Shown here: positions 1-11,380 of the stretch, piece after piece
How the letters are laid out: each line of letters begins with the position of its first letter
Numbering within the stretch: position 1 is the first letter of the stretch
Assembly: GCA_947462335.1 (NCBI GenBank)
Contig: OX381720.1
Coordinates: 61,029,946 to 61,093,945 of the forward strand
Direction of reading: 5' to 3'
Length of the DNA stretch: 64,000 bases
DNA from: Harmothoe impar
Lineage: Eukaryota > Annelida > Polychaeta > Phyllodocida > Polynoidae
Made by a program: the position numbers and the translations under genes
Notes under the pieces: model-generated
Databases searched by the model: none
Told to the model about the DNA's origin: nothing
The model's input: only the letters and a program-made list of their open reading frames with translations

Positions 1-2334
1 GTTCTTTTTCCTGACAATTTTGAATCTCAAACAATGTCAGCATATAGCTGACGGGTTCGATGTTGGGAAGTATCTCAAATTTGTTACATTTAGAAATAGT
101 GAGCGTGACCAAGTAACAGATTCTCCAGAGCATCAAGTGAGAAGTTAAAGTAGCATTCTCACCGAGCGTTTCCCACTCATAATTCTAGTACTGTTCTAGT
201 TTGCTATGTGGTAAGTGCGAGTGGTGAGAATGCCCCTTTAACCAGGTCAGCGTTATTATCAAACATTAGCTTTGCTACATTGGGTATCGTTGCAGTGAGG
301 GTCTTATTGATGGTAGTAAGACTGGTGGCATCTATGATAATTGCTGCCTCCATGGTAAAACTTCCTGACATGAAGACATTAAGATCAGCAGCTCCAGAAA
401 CAGGTACAGCATTCTCCAATTGGATACATGACAGCCATACACATGACATGATTCAACGAAATAATTGCCATCTTTTAGATATATGTATGGAGACAATCCT
501 TATCTGAAAAGACGAGACGTATGTATATAAAACACAATACTAGAGAGTTGAACTTCTTAAAGCTGCTAAAATAAGACCACCAAAAATAGATATTTACTAT
601 AAAATAATCCTTTATAATAAACATTGAACACGACCTTCCCGTCCTTCTCTAGTCCTTACCACAAGCTTTGGTCCCTCTCGCTGATGTCAATCTGTTAAAG
701 TACTAGGAGCAAGTGCCACCATCTCATCTCACGCTCAGGTCGGGAGGGGGTCAGCATTGAATGTTAAATCAATGTAATTTGCTGGGTTGGTCAATTTTCG
801 TCAGAATTCGTCAGCATTTTTTTCTGTCCACCCAGGTAAGTACGAGATTTTTCACAGTCATCCTCTACTAAGTTGTTTAAATCAGTGGCTAAATAAGATT
901 TCATGGTCCACCCCCCTCATTTTTGGACCTAAATCTACATACTTTGCCCCCTCCCCCTTGTGACAAATAATTACCTTTCCTTAGGATCAATAAGACTGTA
1001 TAAATATGCCATACAGACTCAGTGACCAACAGTTAATAGTCTATATTGTGGCATCATGAATATGATTCATGTTCATGTTTACTGAACTGATTACAACGGT
1101 CCACATGACAAGGCCCACATCACAGGGTCCCCAGGTATCAACCAATCCTGGGAGGGGTGAGAAGTTTGGCTGTACTCCCAAGCCCTTCCAAAGGAAGGCT
1201 CTGGTGACAACCACTGTGATCTTTAATTTGAATTTTGTTGGGTTTGGGCAATCTATGCTGGTAGGGTGGGTCTAGTGAACAGCGAGCAGAATGTATCATG
1301 GTAGTTTTACCATCATACTATTTCCGCTTCCTGGTCATTGGTTTTAAACTCACCACAGGGACTGCTTAAACCCAGCAATCTCCAAGTTCAAGGTCATAGT
1401 CATTGTTACCAGAGCCTTCCCTTTGGAAGGATTTGGGAACAAGAGTAGTTAGACTGATGAACCTAGGGTGGTGGCCTAGGGCAGAGGTATTCTAATTGGG
1501 TGTTGTTTGATTACCTCTGCACTGGAGATTGGTGTCCCTGATTACAGCATAACATTTTGATTAATAATGCTCACCATAGAGAGGAAACTATCAACAAGGC
1601 ACAGCACAGGCCACTGGAGCTACTGATTGATTGAATTTCCTTCATGTAAACTCACTGTAGATGAGCATATTCTGCCTGTGATTGTTTCGCATTCAATTGA
1701 TGGGAGCAATACTTAGAGAGCTAGTCACACATGCCTATGAACTTATTATGTATATATTTGCACAATAAATGTGAGATTGTTGGTATATACAAGAGAATGG
1801 AGCAACCACTGTAGCCCACTGATTGGGACTAACTGAAAATGGTGCCTTTGCAGAAAGCATTTATCGTATAGTCTGAAAAAACATAATTATATCTCCTGTA
1901 TAGTCCGATATATTGGGGACCCATGAAATCTTATAGATTGGGGGGCCCTACCCACAAACCCCTTTTTCTTTCTCCTTTTTTGGTAAACTAATAACACAAC
2001 TATAGGGCTATTATATTGAATTAAAATGCTTTTAAAATCAGATTCCCCCTTACATCATGAATCCTAGATCAAATGTTTCTTTTTCCCGATCATCGTAGCA
2101 GAAACAATTCAACATGTTGAAATGAATATTAAAGAGTATAGACTGCGATATCATTCTTGCAACTAAGACCAAGGCCCCAGAAGGATCAAACATGTTATTA
2201 TTGAAGTCAATAGCTACAAATTAATGTTGTGTTGGCAGAGTACCAGAACACATTCAATATGAAAACAATGTGTAAAGCAAAATTCCTATCAACTTCACCA
2301 TTCAAAGCTTTACTTGCCAATTCTAGAGATTAAT
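1..2334. other. Gene-free stretch
   Basis: No coding region, RNA gene or clear repeat that I can support. There are short open frames on both strands around 204-507, but they overlap each other and show no recognisable domain or convincing splice sites. The base composition is AT-rich and ordinary. This looks like intergenic or intronic host DNA. Confidence 0.5.
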
Positions 2335-2480
2335 CCTGCAGCAAAGTGACTCCCCCTTCTCAACCCCCCACTAACCCCATAATGACTCCTTTCTGGGTGT
2401 TGAATGTAGGTTGAATTCCTAGTTTCGATGGTAACATTTCAGGATTGTGGTTATTAATTAGCCTCATCATGGGAACATGA
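2335..2480 (+). repeat. Short third copy of the duplication-start repeat
   Basis: This stretch resembles 4378-4530 and 24290-24440, sharing blocks such as TTAATTAGCCTCATCATGGG and CTGGGTGTT. It is therefore an interspersed repeat in its own right, and it lies at the left edge of both copies of the large duplication. Nothing coding is seen. Confidence 0.6.
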
Positions 2481-2539
2481 CTTTCCCCTCTCCTTATCTA
2501 TCATTTAAACTGTAGTTACCACTTGAAGGACTCTATACA

Positions 2540-2745
2540 GTTTGACTTCATGATGCACCAATACAGTGCTGCTAAGTAACTTGCCAGTGCTGCATTGGTG
2601 CATCATGCCAACCCATCAAGTTTGTATCTAACCCTTAGGGTTCAAATGATGCATGAATACAGCACTGGTGAGTTACATGCATATTCTTATATCGCTATGA
2701 AAGAACATGGTACATTCAAATACTATGCTGCCCTTAATGAGTATT
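2540..2745 (+). repeat. GCATCATG-type fold-back MITE copy
   Basis: This is one copy of a dispersed 150-250 bp element that recurs throughout the window. It carries repeated and inverted GCATCATG / CATGATGC octamers around CAGTGCTGCATTGGTGCATC-like arms, and a right end of the form ATTCAAATACTATGCTGCCC. No coding capacity is seen, so it is a non-autonomous MITE-like element. Confidence 0.55.
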
Positions 2746-3802
2746 AATGACCATAAAGGTAGCCTTAGAGGACTTAATTAACCTCATTAATTATCTGATG
2801 TGAAGGGAACCTGTTAGTTTCCATTTCATGTTAGGACTTTTCTCCCACCCAACCCTTTCAATAGTCTCCCCACATTCAAAAACAACATGTGATAAAAGCT
2901 CTTCATGAGATCCCCTTTTTGTGAAGGATTCCTCCTTTTCAAAAAGGCCCTGGCCGTGGGACATCAGAGGTGTGAGGCTAGGAGATGTAGCCGGCGACTC
3001 CTGGCCCCTCACCCACCAAGAAAATGGTGGAAAAGGTAAAAAGAGAAGCATAAATAGCTCAGTATGGGTCACCTTCCCAGGTCTATGCCCATGATGGGTG
3101 CTGCACTGACTAGTCCTTTACTATTGAGGAGAGGTAATTTTATTGCTTGCTGCTTCATAGGTGGTTATAGAGGAGTAACATTACATTGCAGTGCCATGGT
3201 GGCAGAGAAACTAATTAAAATGGGACTGGTATCCATGCTAGTTTGTGTAAAATATCACATCACTCACTCTCCTGGACATAGCAAGGGGCTGATGCCAAGG
3301 TACCAGTGACAAGCCCCCAGGGACAAGATGGCTGCCTCCTCTTTCGAGCCTCGTTAGTGCTGTGTCATTATAACGTAGTTGGGACAGCGGAAAACATCCT
3401 GCCTTCTCCAATCCTAAAATGCCATTTGGGGTAAGGGGGAGTAGGGAGCGGAGACAATTAGGGTTGAGCGGGCCATGCGGCGGGAGGGAGGAGGCATAAT
3501 AGTTGTTTTTCCAGTCAGTATTTGCGCAATGTTAGAAATAGCTAGACTATGAAAACATTTCCTGCAGAATGTCACAATGTAAAACAACATCGCTAGTAGG
3601 GTTGTGCCTCATGCCGGATATGGAGCTGCAGACACTACTGTATGCCATATTAGGTATGAGAGAATCTGACCACCATGACAAAAAAGAAAGTTGACAACTC
3701 TTGTAGGGAGTATAACATATATTTATTAGTGACATCTTACAAACAATGTAGAAGTTACTTGTATTATTGGACAAATGTCTCAGACTTCCGTATACCGGTA
3801 AT
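2746..3802. other. Gene-free stretch
   Basis: I see no gene, RNA or clear repeat. Short open frames here lack recognisable composition or domains. Confidence 0.45.
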
Positions 3803-3910
3803 CCAGTGGGCACAAAACTCAGTTGAATGTTGAATCAATGATGCATCAACATTGAATCAACATTGTCAACCAGTTTTCAATGTTGATTCAATGTTCTGTG
3901 CCCACTGGGA
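3803..3910 (+). repeat. Short palindromic MITE with CCAGTGGGCAC ends
   Basis: The ends are inverted (CCAGTGGGCAC near 3803 and GTGCCCACTGG near 3899-3909). The inside is made of repeated TTGAATCAA / TTGATTCAA blocks. The form, about 107 bp with perfect terminal inverted repeats and no coding capacity, is that of a miniature inverted-repeat transposable element. Confidence 0.75.
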
Positions 3911-6653
3911 ATATGTATTACGACCCATATTCACATGTACGTAGGAAATTATAAAAGCTACGACAAGATTATATATTGCCACCATACTGCTGCATAAAGG
4001 GTCCTGCCCCTAATTGATTTGTATAGGCCTGATAAACCCTCTACTCCCAACACCCATATAGTGCTTATTTTATTTTCCGGCCCACGTGAGGCTAGGTTTG
4101 ATATAGTCTTTGATCAGGAACTAGATAATAGAACTTGTCTACCTCAGCTAGTTATATCAACATTATCATCCACCACATATTAAAGCCACAATCACCCCTT
4201 TATAAATATCAATTCATCCTTGTGAAACAATTGGGGGAGAAACAATTACAAGACAAAACGCCCCCCAAAAAAACCATCAAATCCTTACATTCTACTATTT
4301 TACCCCCACATTATTTTGTCTCTGTATTGATGAAATATAGTATCTAAGGTTTGATGTTGGCAAATTATAACAGTTCAACTTGCAGCAAAGTGCCTTTCCA
4401 CCTCCAGCCCCCACACTAACCCCCTAATGACTCCTTACTGGGTGTTTAATGTGGGTCAGCTCTTTAGTTTTGATGGCAACATTTCAGGATTGTGGTTATT
4501 AATTAGCCTCATCATGGGAACATAACCACATGATTCCTCAAGGTCTCAGGGTTATTTGTCGTCATTATGCCCAGTTGTGTAGAGGTTGTGGCCAAGTGAA
4601 AAAGGTTTCATAGCTCTACTGTAAATCAACAACAACAACAACAAATGCAGGTCGATCAAGTTTGAGTCAGACTTGAGAATGCTCACAATTACAACCTTGC
4701 CTGTCCACCAGTCATTCCCCACATTACTGGGTGGTACACCTAGTATTTTATTGTGTCAACACTATTGCAATATGTCTAAAGTGGGTGAGGGCTTATTGCT
4801 TGGTTGGTTGTTAGGTTACTTTACACCCTAATCAATGCGGAGGTCATGTCAAGGGCGGTAATGGTGATTGAATCTATGAGGTCACTGAAGGTAGAAAGCA
4901 TGCCCCTACACTTTTACTGAGGTTTATGTTTTTTTTTACATCCCACACTACATAGGCACAGTGTGAGATTAGGGCTTATTAGATGTATATATATTGTCTA
5001 GATAATAGAAGAAGATGGCACCCATATGCTCAACCAATCAGCCAATCAGATTGCAGCATTTACAGCCAACTTGCGCTGGAGTGTTAGAACCAACATAGAT
5101 CTGAACCATTTCCTCCCTCTCCACCACTCCCCCCCCCAGCACCCAGGAGTGGTCACATTCAGGCTAAGTAGAAGTACACACGTCCTATTGATAGGGCTGC
5201 CGCAGTGTGGTGACCCACTATTTAAAATGCCTATAGACACAACGGGCGCGCAGCAAATAAAGCACACCCAAGCACCACGGGCACTGACTTGGTACAACAT
5301 GGTGTTGTTTGATCACTGCTGGTACATAGAATGGATAGGGGATGGAGGTGCTGGGAGCTGAGGTGTAATATTAACACTTCCAATTAGAACTCTTTTTGAA
5401 GTTTTTTGAGTGGGTAAATGATTACACAGTAATGCATTAGACTTACTTAGCAATGTGTTAGGCTTGGCATTATGTGCTTTATATTTCTAGTGCTAGGCCC
5501 ACTCTCAGGTCATATCAAATCAATATATATCACACCGTACGTTAAGGGTGGGATAGTTCCCCTTTTTAGCAATACTCGGTTCTGGAGAGGAGACTTTTCT
5601 CACTACCACCCCTCCCCCAGCTGCCCCACTGTTCCTAAATAATGACCACTCCCTTATCTATAAGAGATGCTCTTCACTCAAACACTTGACTTGTATAGGA
5701 GCCTCAGACCTTCATGTTGGGATGAAATAAGACAAGCTGGGAGGGGCTGTGACTTAAAGCTCATGTCAGATTTCACCTGAAGTGGGCTTAAATGATTACC
5801 ATACGTCAGTCCCCGGCATGTTGGTTGCTGCCACTCATTCTTCCCGCACAGATCAGTGCTCTCCACATCTCGGTTAGTCACTTATATCTCTGCCCTAACC
5901 TATATGTTGATGGATAGATGCCTCAGCACACACACCCATATGGAAAGAACGCCTGACATCATTGTTATCTCATATTTGAGGAAAATGCTTAAGAAATATG
6001 TATTGGCAGATTCAATTTGATGTTAAGTTCTACATCAATACACTTATACTGAATATGTTTTCGGCCAATGTATATGTTTACGGTGATGCTCAATGTTCAA
6101 GATATCCATATATACAAGAGAACATGTCTAGTATATAATTTGTACAATATATACAATAGAACATGTCTAGTATATGATTTGGACAATTCGGCAGCAGTTC
6201 TTCCTTTAATTAGAGTGTAGACTTAAGCTAACTCAGCTTGAGACACAGACATAGTAAGAGATGAACCTCATTCCCACTGCCTGGAGAGTGACTCTATCCC
6301 AGGCCGGTCTTAGAGGGGGATTTGTGACAGCTATAAGTTGACAGTGACAGCTTGACAGTGACAGCTCAGGTTTGGCAGCACAGATGGTGGAGTGGTTCAG
6401 AAGAACCACGGAGGCTATCGGAAAAGGGGATTACTCAAACTGATGGTTTCATATTGTAATACCTTGACAGGCAGTTTGATTGGTGGTGGGTCTTTCTGGT
6501 GTCACTCGCTGAGGCAATTCTAGAATTTTCTGAATCAATCTACCAGCAACTGTTTTAATGCTGTAATATTTTAAGCAAATACCACGTTGCTTAAAGAAAC
6601 ACCATAACTTAGAAACCACTGAATACCATGTCAATATCATAACTATATGAACA

Positions 6654-7223
6654 CAGCAGCACCCACAGTACACAAAGCAGCACCCCAAGCAGCACCCTGA
6701 GCATACAGCAGCTCACACAGCAACTCACAGAACAGCTCCCTGAGCAGCTCACAGGCCAGCTCACAGAGCAGCTCATAGAGCAGCTCACAGAGCAGCTCGC
6801 AGAGCAGCTCACAGGACAGCTCGCAGAGAAACTCACACAGCAGCTCACACAGCAACTCACACAGCATCTCCTACAGCAACAAACACAGCAGCACACACAG
6901 CAGCACACACAGCAGCACACACAGCAGCACACACAGCAGCTCACACAGCAGCTCACACAGCAGCCCACACAGCACACAGCATCTCACACAGCAGCAAACA
7001 CAGCAGCACACATCGCAGCACACATAGCAGCCCACACAGCAGCCCACACAGCAGCGCACACTGCAGCGCACACAGCAGCTCACACAGCAGCTCACACATC
7101 ACAGTACAGGGCATAGTACACCACACAGATGCACATAAAGCAGCACACACAGCACACAGCACACAGCACACAGTACACACAGCAGCACACACAGCACCTC
7201 ACACAGCAGCTCACACAGAAGCT
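6654..7223 (+). repeat. 12-bp minisatellite (CAGCAGCTCACA), copy A
   Basis: Tandem units of about 12 bp vary between CAGCTCACA, CAGCACACA and CAGCCCACA. Because the unit is a multiple of three, long minus-strand frames of repeated Cys-Leu-Leu codons stay open, but these are compositional. The homologous array in copy B (26514-27146) has different unit counts and variants, so the arrays have evolved since the duplication. Confidence 0.85.
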
Positions 7224-7599
7224 CGAAGAGTAGTTTACAGAGCAATTATTATTGCTCACATACACCAACTCTGAGACCAGATCACATACACCAACTCACA
7301 GACCAGCTCACAGACCTGTTTCCACGTAACTCTCCCAATTCCGTGCCTATTAACTACTGCCTGATACCAGGGCACAGGGCGGTCTTCTAATTAACTTCCC
7401 AAATATACCTCAGCCCCGCCCCCAACCTGGGACGGGCCCAGAGGCAGCACTGATACAACCACACCACTTTTGATCAATTTAGCAATCTTCTATTTTTTTA
7501 CCTTTTCCCCCCATCGAGGCCTCCCTCATTAATTGTCCTAGTGGTGTTTGGGTTGACTCTGTGGCCTTGGCTACCTCGGGATGGCGCGGCAGTGGTCCT

Positions 7600-7980
7600 T
7601 AGAGGCCTGGAAGGGGTGGGGGCGGGGAGGGGGCAGGGGAATGTGAGGTGGGAGGGAGGGGGGAAGGTCGGCTCCAGGAGGATGGACGACTGATAGAATC
7701 TCGGCACGGTTGTTGGGCTCAGTTAGGTGGAAAGGAATAATCAGAGAACTAGGGAGACTGGATGGGTGTAAGGAGGGGGGGCAGGCTGAGGGTCAAGGGG
7801 TATAGGGATTCAGACAGGGGGGAGAGAGTAAAGGGAAGGAGTGGAGGGGAAGAAGGGAAGGAGTGAAGGAGGGAAGGAGAGGAGGAGAGGAGGAGAGGAA
7901 GAGAGGAGGAGAGGAGGAGAGGAGGAGAGGATGGAAGGAGGGTAGGAGGGTAGGAGGGAGGAGGATAGGAGGGAGCCAGT
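7600..7980 (+). repeat. Purine-rich GGA/GAGGA tract, copy A
   Basis: Imperfect GGAGGA/GGGA-rich sequence, nearly all purine on the plus strand. It corresponds to the longer tract at 27540-28110 in copy B. The minus-strand frames through it (Ser/Pro/Leu-rich) are artefacts of composition. Confidence 0.8.
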
Positions 7981-8359
7981 AAGTCCTGAGAGAAACTTGG
8001 GATGCAAGGAGAAAATGAGAATTTGGAGATCACAAAAAGAATGGAAGATGGAAGGCAGCTCAGCTACAAGATTGTGCAGGGATCTCTGTGAATACTAACA
8101 GAGATAACATCTGTATTCATTCTGCAATCCACTGATCGATCATGCCATATCTCTGTTCTGAATCTATGAGTGTTATCAAATATCTTACAGCTTCTCACAC
8201 TGAAATGATATGCTCCTTATTGGTATTTATGTTCACAGTCGTACACTAGATCATTCAAGTGGTTGTCTCATAGTCATGGAGAAGTTTTCAGAAAATATTT
8301 GCTTTTAAATAATACTTTTGGTTATGAGGGGACTTGAATGCTGCTTTGTCATTTGTCTA

Positions 8360-8815
8360 AATCTCTGCCAGTGTCAACCCTTTACTGACGCTATAGTGGT
8401 TTAATACACTAATAGGCCATTTTATCATTATCATCCATAAATGCAGGAATAATACACCATTGCTGCATTCATGCATCATGGGGATAGTACAGAGTTTAGA
8501 CACATGATATCGAGATGATGCAACATGCATTTGTCAATCATGAGGACAGAAGGACAAGAACCCGGAGGCATCACTTCACCCTGAAAGGGTTAAAATGGCT
8601 GTCATTTCCCGGCTGCACCAATCAAAAATTAAAAGACTGCATGTCCTTCACTGCCATGATGCATGAGCCCTGGGAAGGAACTCACCAGTGCTGTTTTGTG
8701 CATCATGCTGACCCAAAGGATAGTGTATCAATCCCACTGGGTGAGCATGATGCATGAATGCCACACTGGCTAGTTATTCAGCAGCGCTGCATTCATGGAT
8801 CATAACAACCAAGGG
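8360..8815 (+). repeat. GCATCATG-type MITE cluster split by the Polinton
   Basis: This stretch has several inverted GCATCATG/CATGATGC octamers and AAAGGGTTAA-like ends. Its right end is found beyond the Polinton at 19354-19400. The corresponding uninterrupted sequence in copy B runs about 28530-29010. The Polinton therefore inserted into a MITE-rich spot. Confidence 0.6.
8810..8815 (+). repeat. Polinton target-site duplication, left (CAAGGG)
   Basis: CAAGGG lies directly before the left terminus AGTAGTATAG and again directly after the right terminus (19348-19353). Copy B has a single CAAGGG at 28965-28970 in otherwise matching sequence, the empty site. Six base pairs is the usual Polinton duplication length. 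Confidence 0.95.
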
Positions 8816-9207
8816 AGTAGTATAGTATGTATCGGAACGGGACTATAGTTAAGTACTGTTTATTACTCAATCGACATGCAGCCAATCAGAGGCCTCCATT
8901 TGGTCACGTGACCCGTTGCCATGGTAACGTGACCTACTTAGGGCTCTCAGCCAATCAGAAGCCAGCATTCTGGGTGACCTACTGACCTACTTAGAAGCTC
9001 TCAGCCAATCAGAGGCCGGCATTCTGGTAACCATGGTAACGTGACCTACTTACGTCACGTGACCTACTTAGGCTCAGCCAATCAGAAGCCGGCATTCTGG
9101 TAACTAGGGTAACGTGACCTACTTAGGGTTTGTTTGTAAACAACACCACGTGGCTTTCTTGTTTGTAAACAACACCACGTGACACGTGACTGTTTGTAAA
9201 CAAACAA
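8816..9207 (+). repeat. Polinton left terminal inverted repeat
   Basis: 392 bp, matching the reverse complement of 18956-19347 with about five mismatches. It is built of internal subrepeats: four AGCCAATCAG (inverted CCAAT) boxes, several GTGACCTACTTA blocks, CACGTG palindromes (E-box type), and TTTGTAAACAA blocks near the inner end. This density of CCAAT and E-box motifs suggests promoter or replication-origin function, which is inference. Confidence 0.95.
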
Positions 9208-9317
9208 ACAAAAAAAAGTTATGTAACTTATATATAGAAATAAAAACACAACAAGATAATTTCTTTTCTTTTCATTTTATTCTTTATTTTCATTTCAATC
9301 AGAAAAAACACACAAGT
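9208..9317. other. Non-coding gap with two minus-strand poly(A) signals
   Basis: AT-rich gap between the left TIR and the end of the leftward gene cluster. Read on the minus strand it contains AATAAA at 9276-9281 and 9283-9288, placed to end the leftward transcript. Confidence 0.6.
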
Positions 9318-9617
9318 TTATGCTTTTTTAGCTTGCTTCTTCGATTTGCAGCAACTCAACAGGCCGCAAAGTCTCACGCCGCCGTCACTCGCACCACCAC
9401 ACCCCGGACGACTTTTCTCCAATAGACATTGCACGACTTTGGATAAATCCAACACCATTTCGGCAAGGCAGAGAATCTTTGCCTCCATGAAACGGCCGCC
9501 ATCGCAACAACCCGTCACAACAGCATCATCGATAGCTTCTGACTCACGACCCGGTCGCTCAGCTTTGGGATTTTGCTCATGCGCATGACGCACTTCTTGG
9601 GGTTTCTTGTTCGACAT
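9318..9617 (-). CDS. Small unrecognised Polinton protein (99 codons)
   Basis: This is the last open frame of the leftward cluster. It overlaps the protease 3' end by 103 nt in another frame if the first ATG (9617) is used; an internal Met near residue 44 would reduce the overlap. The product is Lys/Cys-rich. It has a central amphipathic segment (MEAKILCLAEMVLDLSKVVQ) and a basic C-terminal tail with a Cys pair. I recognise no family. Two AATAAA signals follow it. It may be real, but the overlap and lack of similarity make it uncertain. Confidence 0.4.
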   Translation of the reverse strand: MSNKKPQEVRHAHEQNPKAERPGRESEAIDDAVVTGCCDGGRFMEAKILCLAEMVLDLSKVVQCLLEKSRPGCGGASDGGVRLCGLLSCCKSKKQAKKA

Positions 9618-9967
9618 GCTTCAATTAGGAAATGAACGCAATGAGGTCCACAGGTGTCAGCAGAAGTGTCTTGTAGTTGAATGCGGTTTCTTTGCCACTT
9701 GAACGGAGCAGAGCGTTCCACGAAAGACAAGAACTCCGCACTCAGCGGCGGTAAGCCGAAGGAATCAAAGTAGTACACTTCACCCGTGCTCGACACGTAA
9801 AACGCCACCCAATGCTGACCTGGTAAATGTTGCGGATCTGTGTTGCTCACGAAACAAGTGTCTTTGATAGGGTGCTTCGGAATAGTGTCACAAGAGAAAA
9901 CGCCCAGGAAACGATGTTTTGTGTGAACGTTTTCCTTCAACACTCTGCTTATTTCAAGCGTGTTCAT
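9515..9967 (-). CDS. PRO: Polinton adenain-like cysteine protease
   Basis: Capsid-maturation protease of the adenovirus C5/Ulp1-like fold, which in adenoviruses cleaves virion precursor proteins. The 150-residue product shows the expected catalytic order: His52 in GQHWVAFY, acidic Asp68 in YYFDSFG, Gln99, then Cys106 in DTCGPHC. The Gln-to-Cys spacing of seven is that of adenain. The start at 9967 is chosen because the frame upstream runs backwards through the capsid gene. The ATG lies 29 bp after the major capsid stop, so the two probably share a transcript. All catalytic residues are present and the ORF is intact. Confidence 0.9.
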   Translation of the reverse strand: MNTLEISRVLKENVHTKHRFLGVFSCDTIPKHPIKDTCFVSNTDPQHLPGQHWVAFYVSSTGEVYYFDSFGLPPLSAEFLSFVERSAPFKWQRNRIQLQDTSADTCGPHCVHFLIEACRTRNPKKCVMRMSKIPKLSDRVVSQKLSMMLL

Positions 9968-9996
9968 ACGATACGCCAAGTACCGCCGTCTTGTCT

Positions 9997-11301
9997 TCAG
10001 TTCATGTGGTAGTCGGTGACGGGGTGTCGATCTCGGGTCAGCTCGACGACGTTGTCGTACACCAAGTAGAGTAGCACCGTTGTTGTCGCTTGTAGCGCCG
10101 AGCGGAAACTGACTTCCACCCTCAGCTGACCCGCTCTTATAAGGTTCACGCGACACCCGTCGTGCGATCTGTCTGGGGTTAAGTCGAGGGGGAACACCGT
10201 GTAACCGTTCAGGAATTGTTCGTATGAAATACCGCAGGAGCGCGCGCCCTCGTACATCCCCGTTTCCGTGTGTAGCGCCAAGTACTCTCTCACGGCCGCT
10301 TTGGTCTTAAAGTCGGGCACGTAGGCGTCGTTCGGCACTTTCTGATCGTTCACTATCACTTGAAGCGAGCTGATGTCGTAATGCTTCATCTCGAACGGGT
10401 TCTTGGTGTAGCTACCGTTGAAGGCGTCGTGGTCAAGGAAGCAAATCATCATCGACTTGGGAAGCTGGCCTGTGTTGGAGTGCGTGTAGCTGTGATCTCT
10501 GTTACCTTGAGGGATGGCGTAGGTCGTCACCTCCACTCTGTTCACCGGGTAGTCGAAGGGCCCGTGTTCTATCACCGCTCTCTCGTGCGTTTCCGCTACA
10601 GCGTCCGCCACCAGCACGCGTCGCACGTAGAGCTTTGCTTTGTAGATCTTCAAGCTGTAGCCTCCGTCAGCGGCGCACATCAGATAGAAAGAGGGCGCCG
10701 CTTGTTTCAGAGTGAGATTGATTTCTGTCTCTCCAACGATGAGCTTCGGTTGATGAGCCAGGTCAAAGTGCAGTCGCGCCATCAGCGAAAAGCGCTTGTT
10801 GGAGATTAGCTTCTTGCGCGCTTTGTACCCCGCATTCGCGTCAGTCAACGTGTCAAACTGACCGGGCGTATCTTCATGCCACCCCTGGGCGCTCATGACG
10901 CCGTCCTTCACGTCTTTGTTGTAGTTGAGTAACCCTTCCAAGTAAGCTCGGTAAGGGTAGGTCTCGGTGTTGCCAGACACTTTGAAACCGCCGATGGAGA
11001 CTTGGACGTCTTTGAAGAGCGAGTGAGCCAAGTTGTTCACCGGAGCTACCGCGTCGGTGTCCTCGATCGCCGCTCCGTCCTTTAGCACTTGACATTCCAG
11101 ATGAAGGTAATTCTCGTTCAGGTCTGTGTACTCTTGCGACTTGTTGATGGTGAAATTTATGTTACCTCCATCCTCTAAAGAGTTTTTTGTTTCTATCCCC
11201 AGGAAAGACGACTTTAAGATAGTAGTCTGAGTCGGCGCTACGGTGTGCAGGTCGAGCTCAGAGAGCGCGCACTCGTTACTGCTCTCGTGTACGTAAGCCA
11301 T
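9997..11301 (-). CDS. MCP: Polinton major capsid protein (double jelly-roll)
   Basis: The 434-residue product matches the Polinton capsid protein family that includes the F54H12.2-like proteins of animal genomes. The N-terminal block (about residues 57-130) has the family pattern: Tyr-Thr-Asp-Leu, then a Leu-rich strand, PVNNLAHSLF, VQVSIGG, then TYPYRAYLEGLLNY. Members of this family are predicted or modelled as double jelly-roll capsomers of icosahedral particles. The gene has its own TATA-like box (GGTATAAATAAAAAG, minus strand, 11351-11365) about 50 bp upstream of the ATG. It is followed 29 bp later by the protease. The reading frame is full length with no internal stop. Confidence 0.85.
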   Translation of the reverse strand: MAYVHESSNECALSELDLHTVAPTQTTILKSSFLGIETKNSLEDGGNINFTINKSQEYTDLNENYLHLECQVLKDGAAIEDTDAVAPVNNLAHSLFKDVQVSIGGFKVSGNTETYPYRAYLEGLLNYNKDVKDGVMSAQGWHEDTPGQFDTLTDANAGYKARKKLISNKRFSLMARLHFDLAHQPKLIVGETEINLTLKQAAPSFYLMCAADGGYSLKIYKAKLYVRRVLVADAVAETHERAVIEHGPFDYPVNRVEVTTYAIPQGNRDHSYTHSNTGQLPKSMMICFLDHDAFNGSYTKNPFEMKHYDISSLQVIVNDQKVPNDAYVPDFKTKAAVREYLALHTETGMYEGARSCGISYEQFLNGYTVFPLDLTPDRSHDGCRVNLIRAGQLRVEVSFRSALQATTTVLLYLVYDNVVELTRDRHPVTDYHMN

Positions 11302-11350
11302 TGTGTTCTCTCTTCATGCGGCCGACAGACTGACGCCGGCCGCCTCCAGT

Positions 11351-11365
11351 CTTTTTATTTATACC
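11351..11365 (-). promoter_or_regulatory. TATA-like box before the major capsid gene
   Basis: On the minus strand this reads GGTATAAATAAAAAG. It lies in the 79-bp gap between the upstream ORF stop and the capsid ATG. A close relative, GGTATCAATAAAAAG, precedes the packaging ATPase (16452-16466). The likeness of the two suggests a shared late-type promoter inside the cluster, which is inference. Confidence 0.6.
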
Positions 11366-11380
11366 TGAACGCCTAGGCGC

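Larger units (their letters stand above)
4340..8815 (+). repeat. Tandem duplication copy A, first part
   Basis: This stretch aligns along its length with 24256-28970, in the same order and orientation, including the 12-bp minisatellite and the purine-rich tract. A sampled block (5040-5290 against 24930-25190) is about 90% identical by eye. The copy continues beyond the Polinton at 19354-19409 and beyond the CACTA-like element at 22150-24214. It contains no recognisable gene. Small open frames present in both copies, such as those near 5026 and 24912, differ in length and frame and are not conserved as protein. Confidence 0.85.

Noticed and set aside
204..507. Overlapping open frames on both strands (81 and 99 codons)
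   Set aside because: The minus-strand frame has fairly normal composition and could be a host exon, but I recognise no family and see no convincing splice sites, and the opposite strand is also open.
5026..5361. 111-codon frame and its relative at 24912-25187
   Set aside because: The two duplicates differ by indels that change frame and length, so there is no protein-level conservation.
6609..7192. Cys/Leu-rich minus-strand frames (also 26469-27160)
   Set aside because: They are translations of the 12-bp minisatellite and are open in several frames at once.
7749..8033. Ser/Pro/Leu-rich minus-strand frames (also 27705-28254)
   Set aside because: They arise from GGA-rich purine tracts, with no start context or domain.
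10360..10809. 149-codon plus-strand frame inside the Polinton
   Set aside because: It is antisense to the well-supported major capsid gene and has no family likeness.
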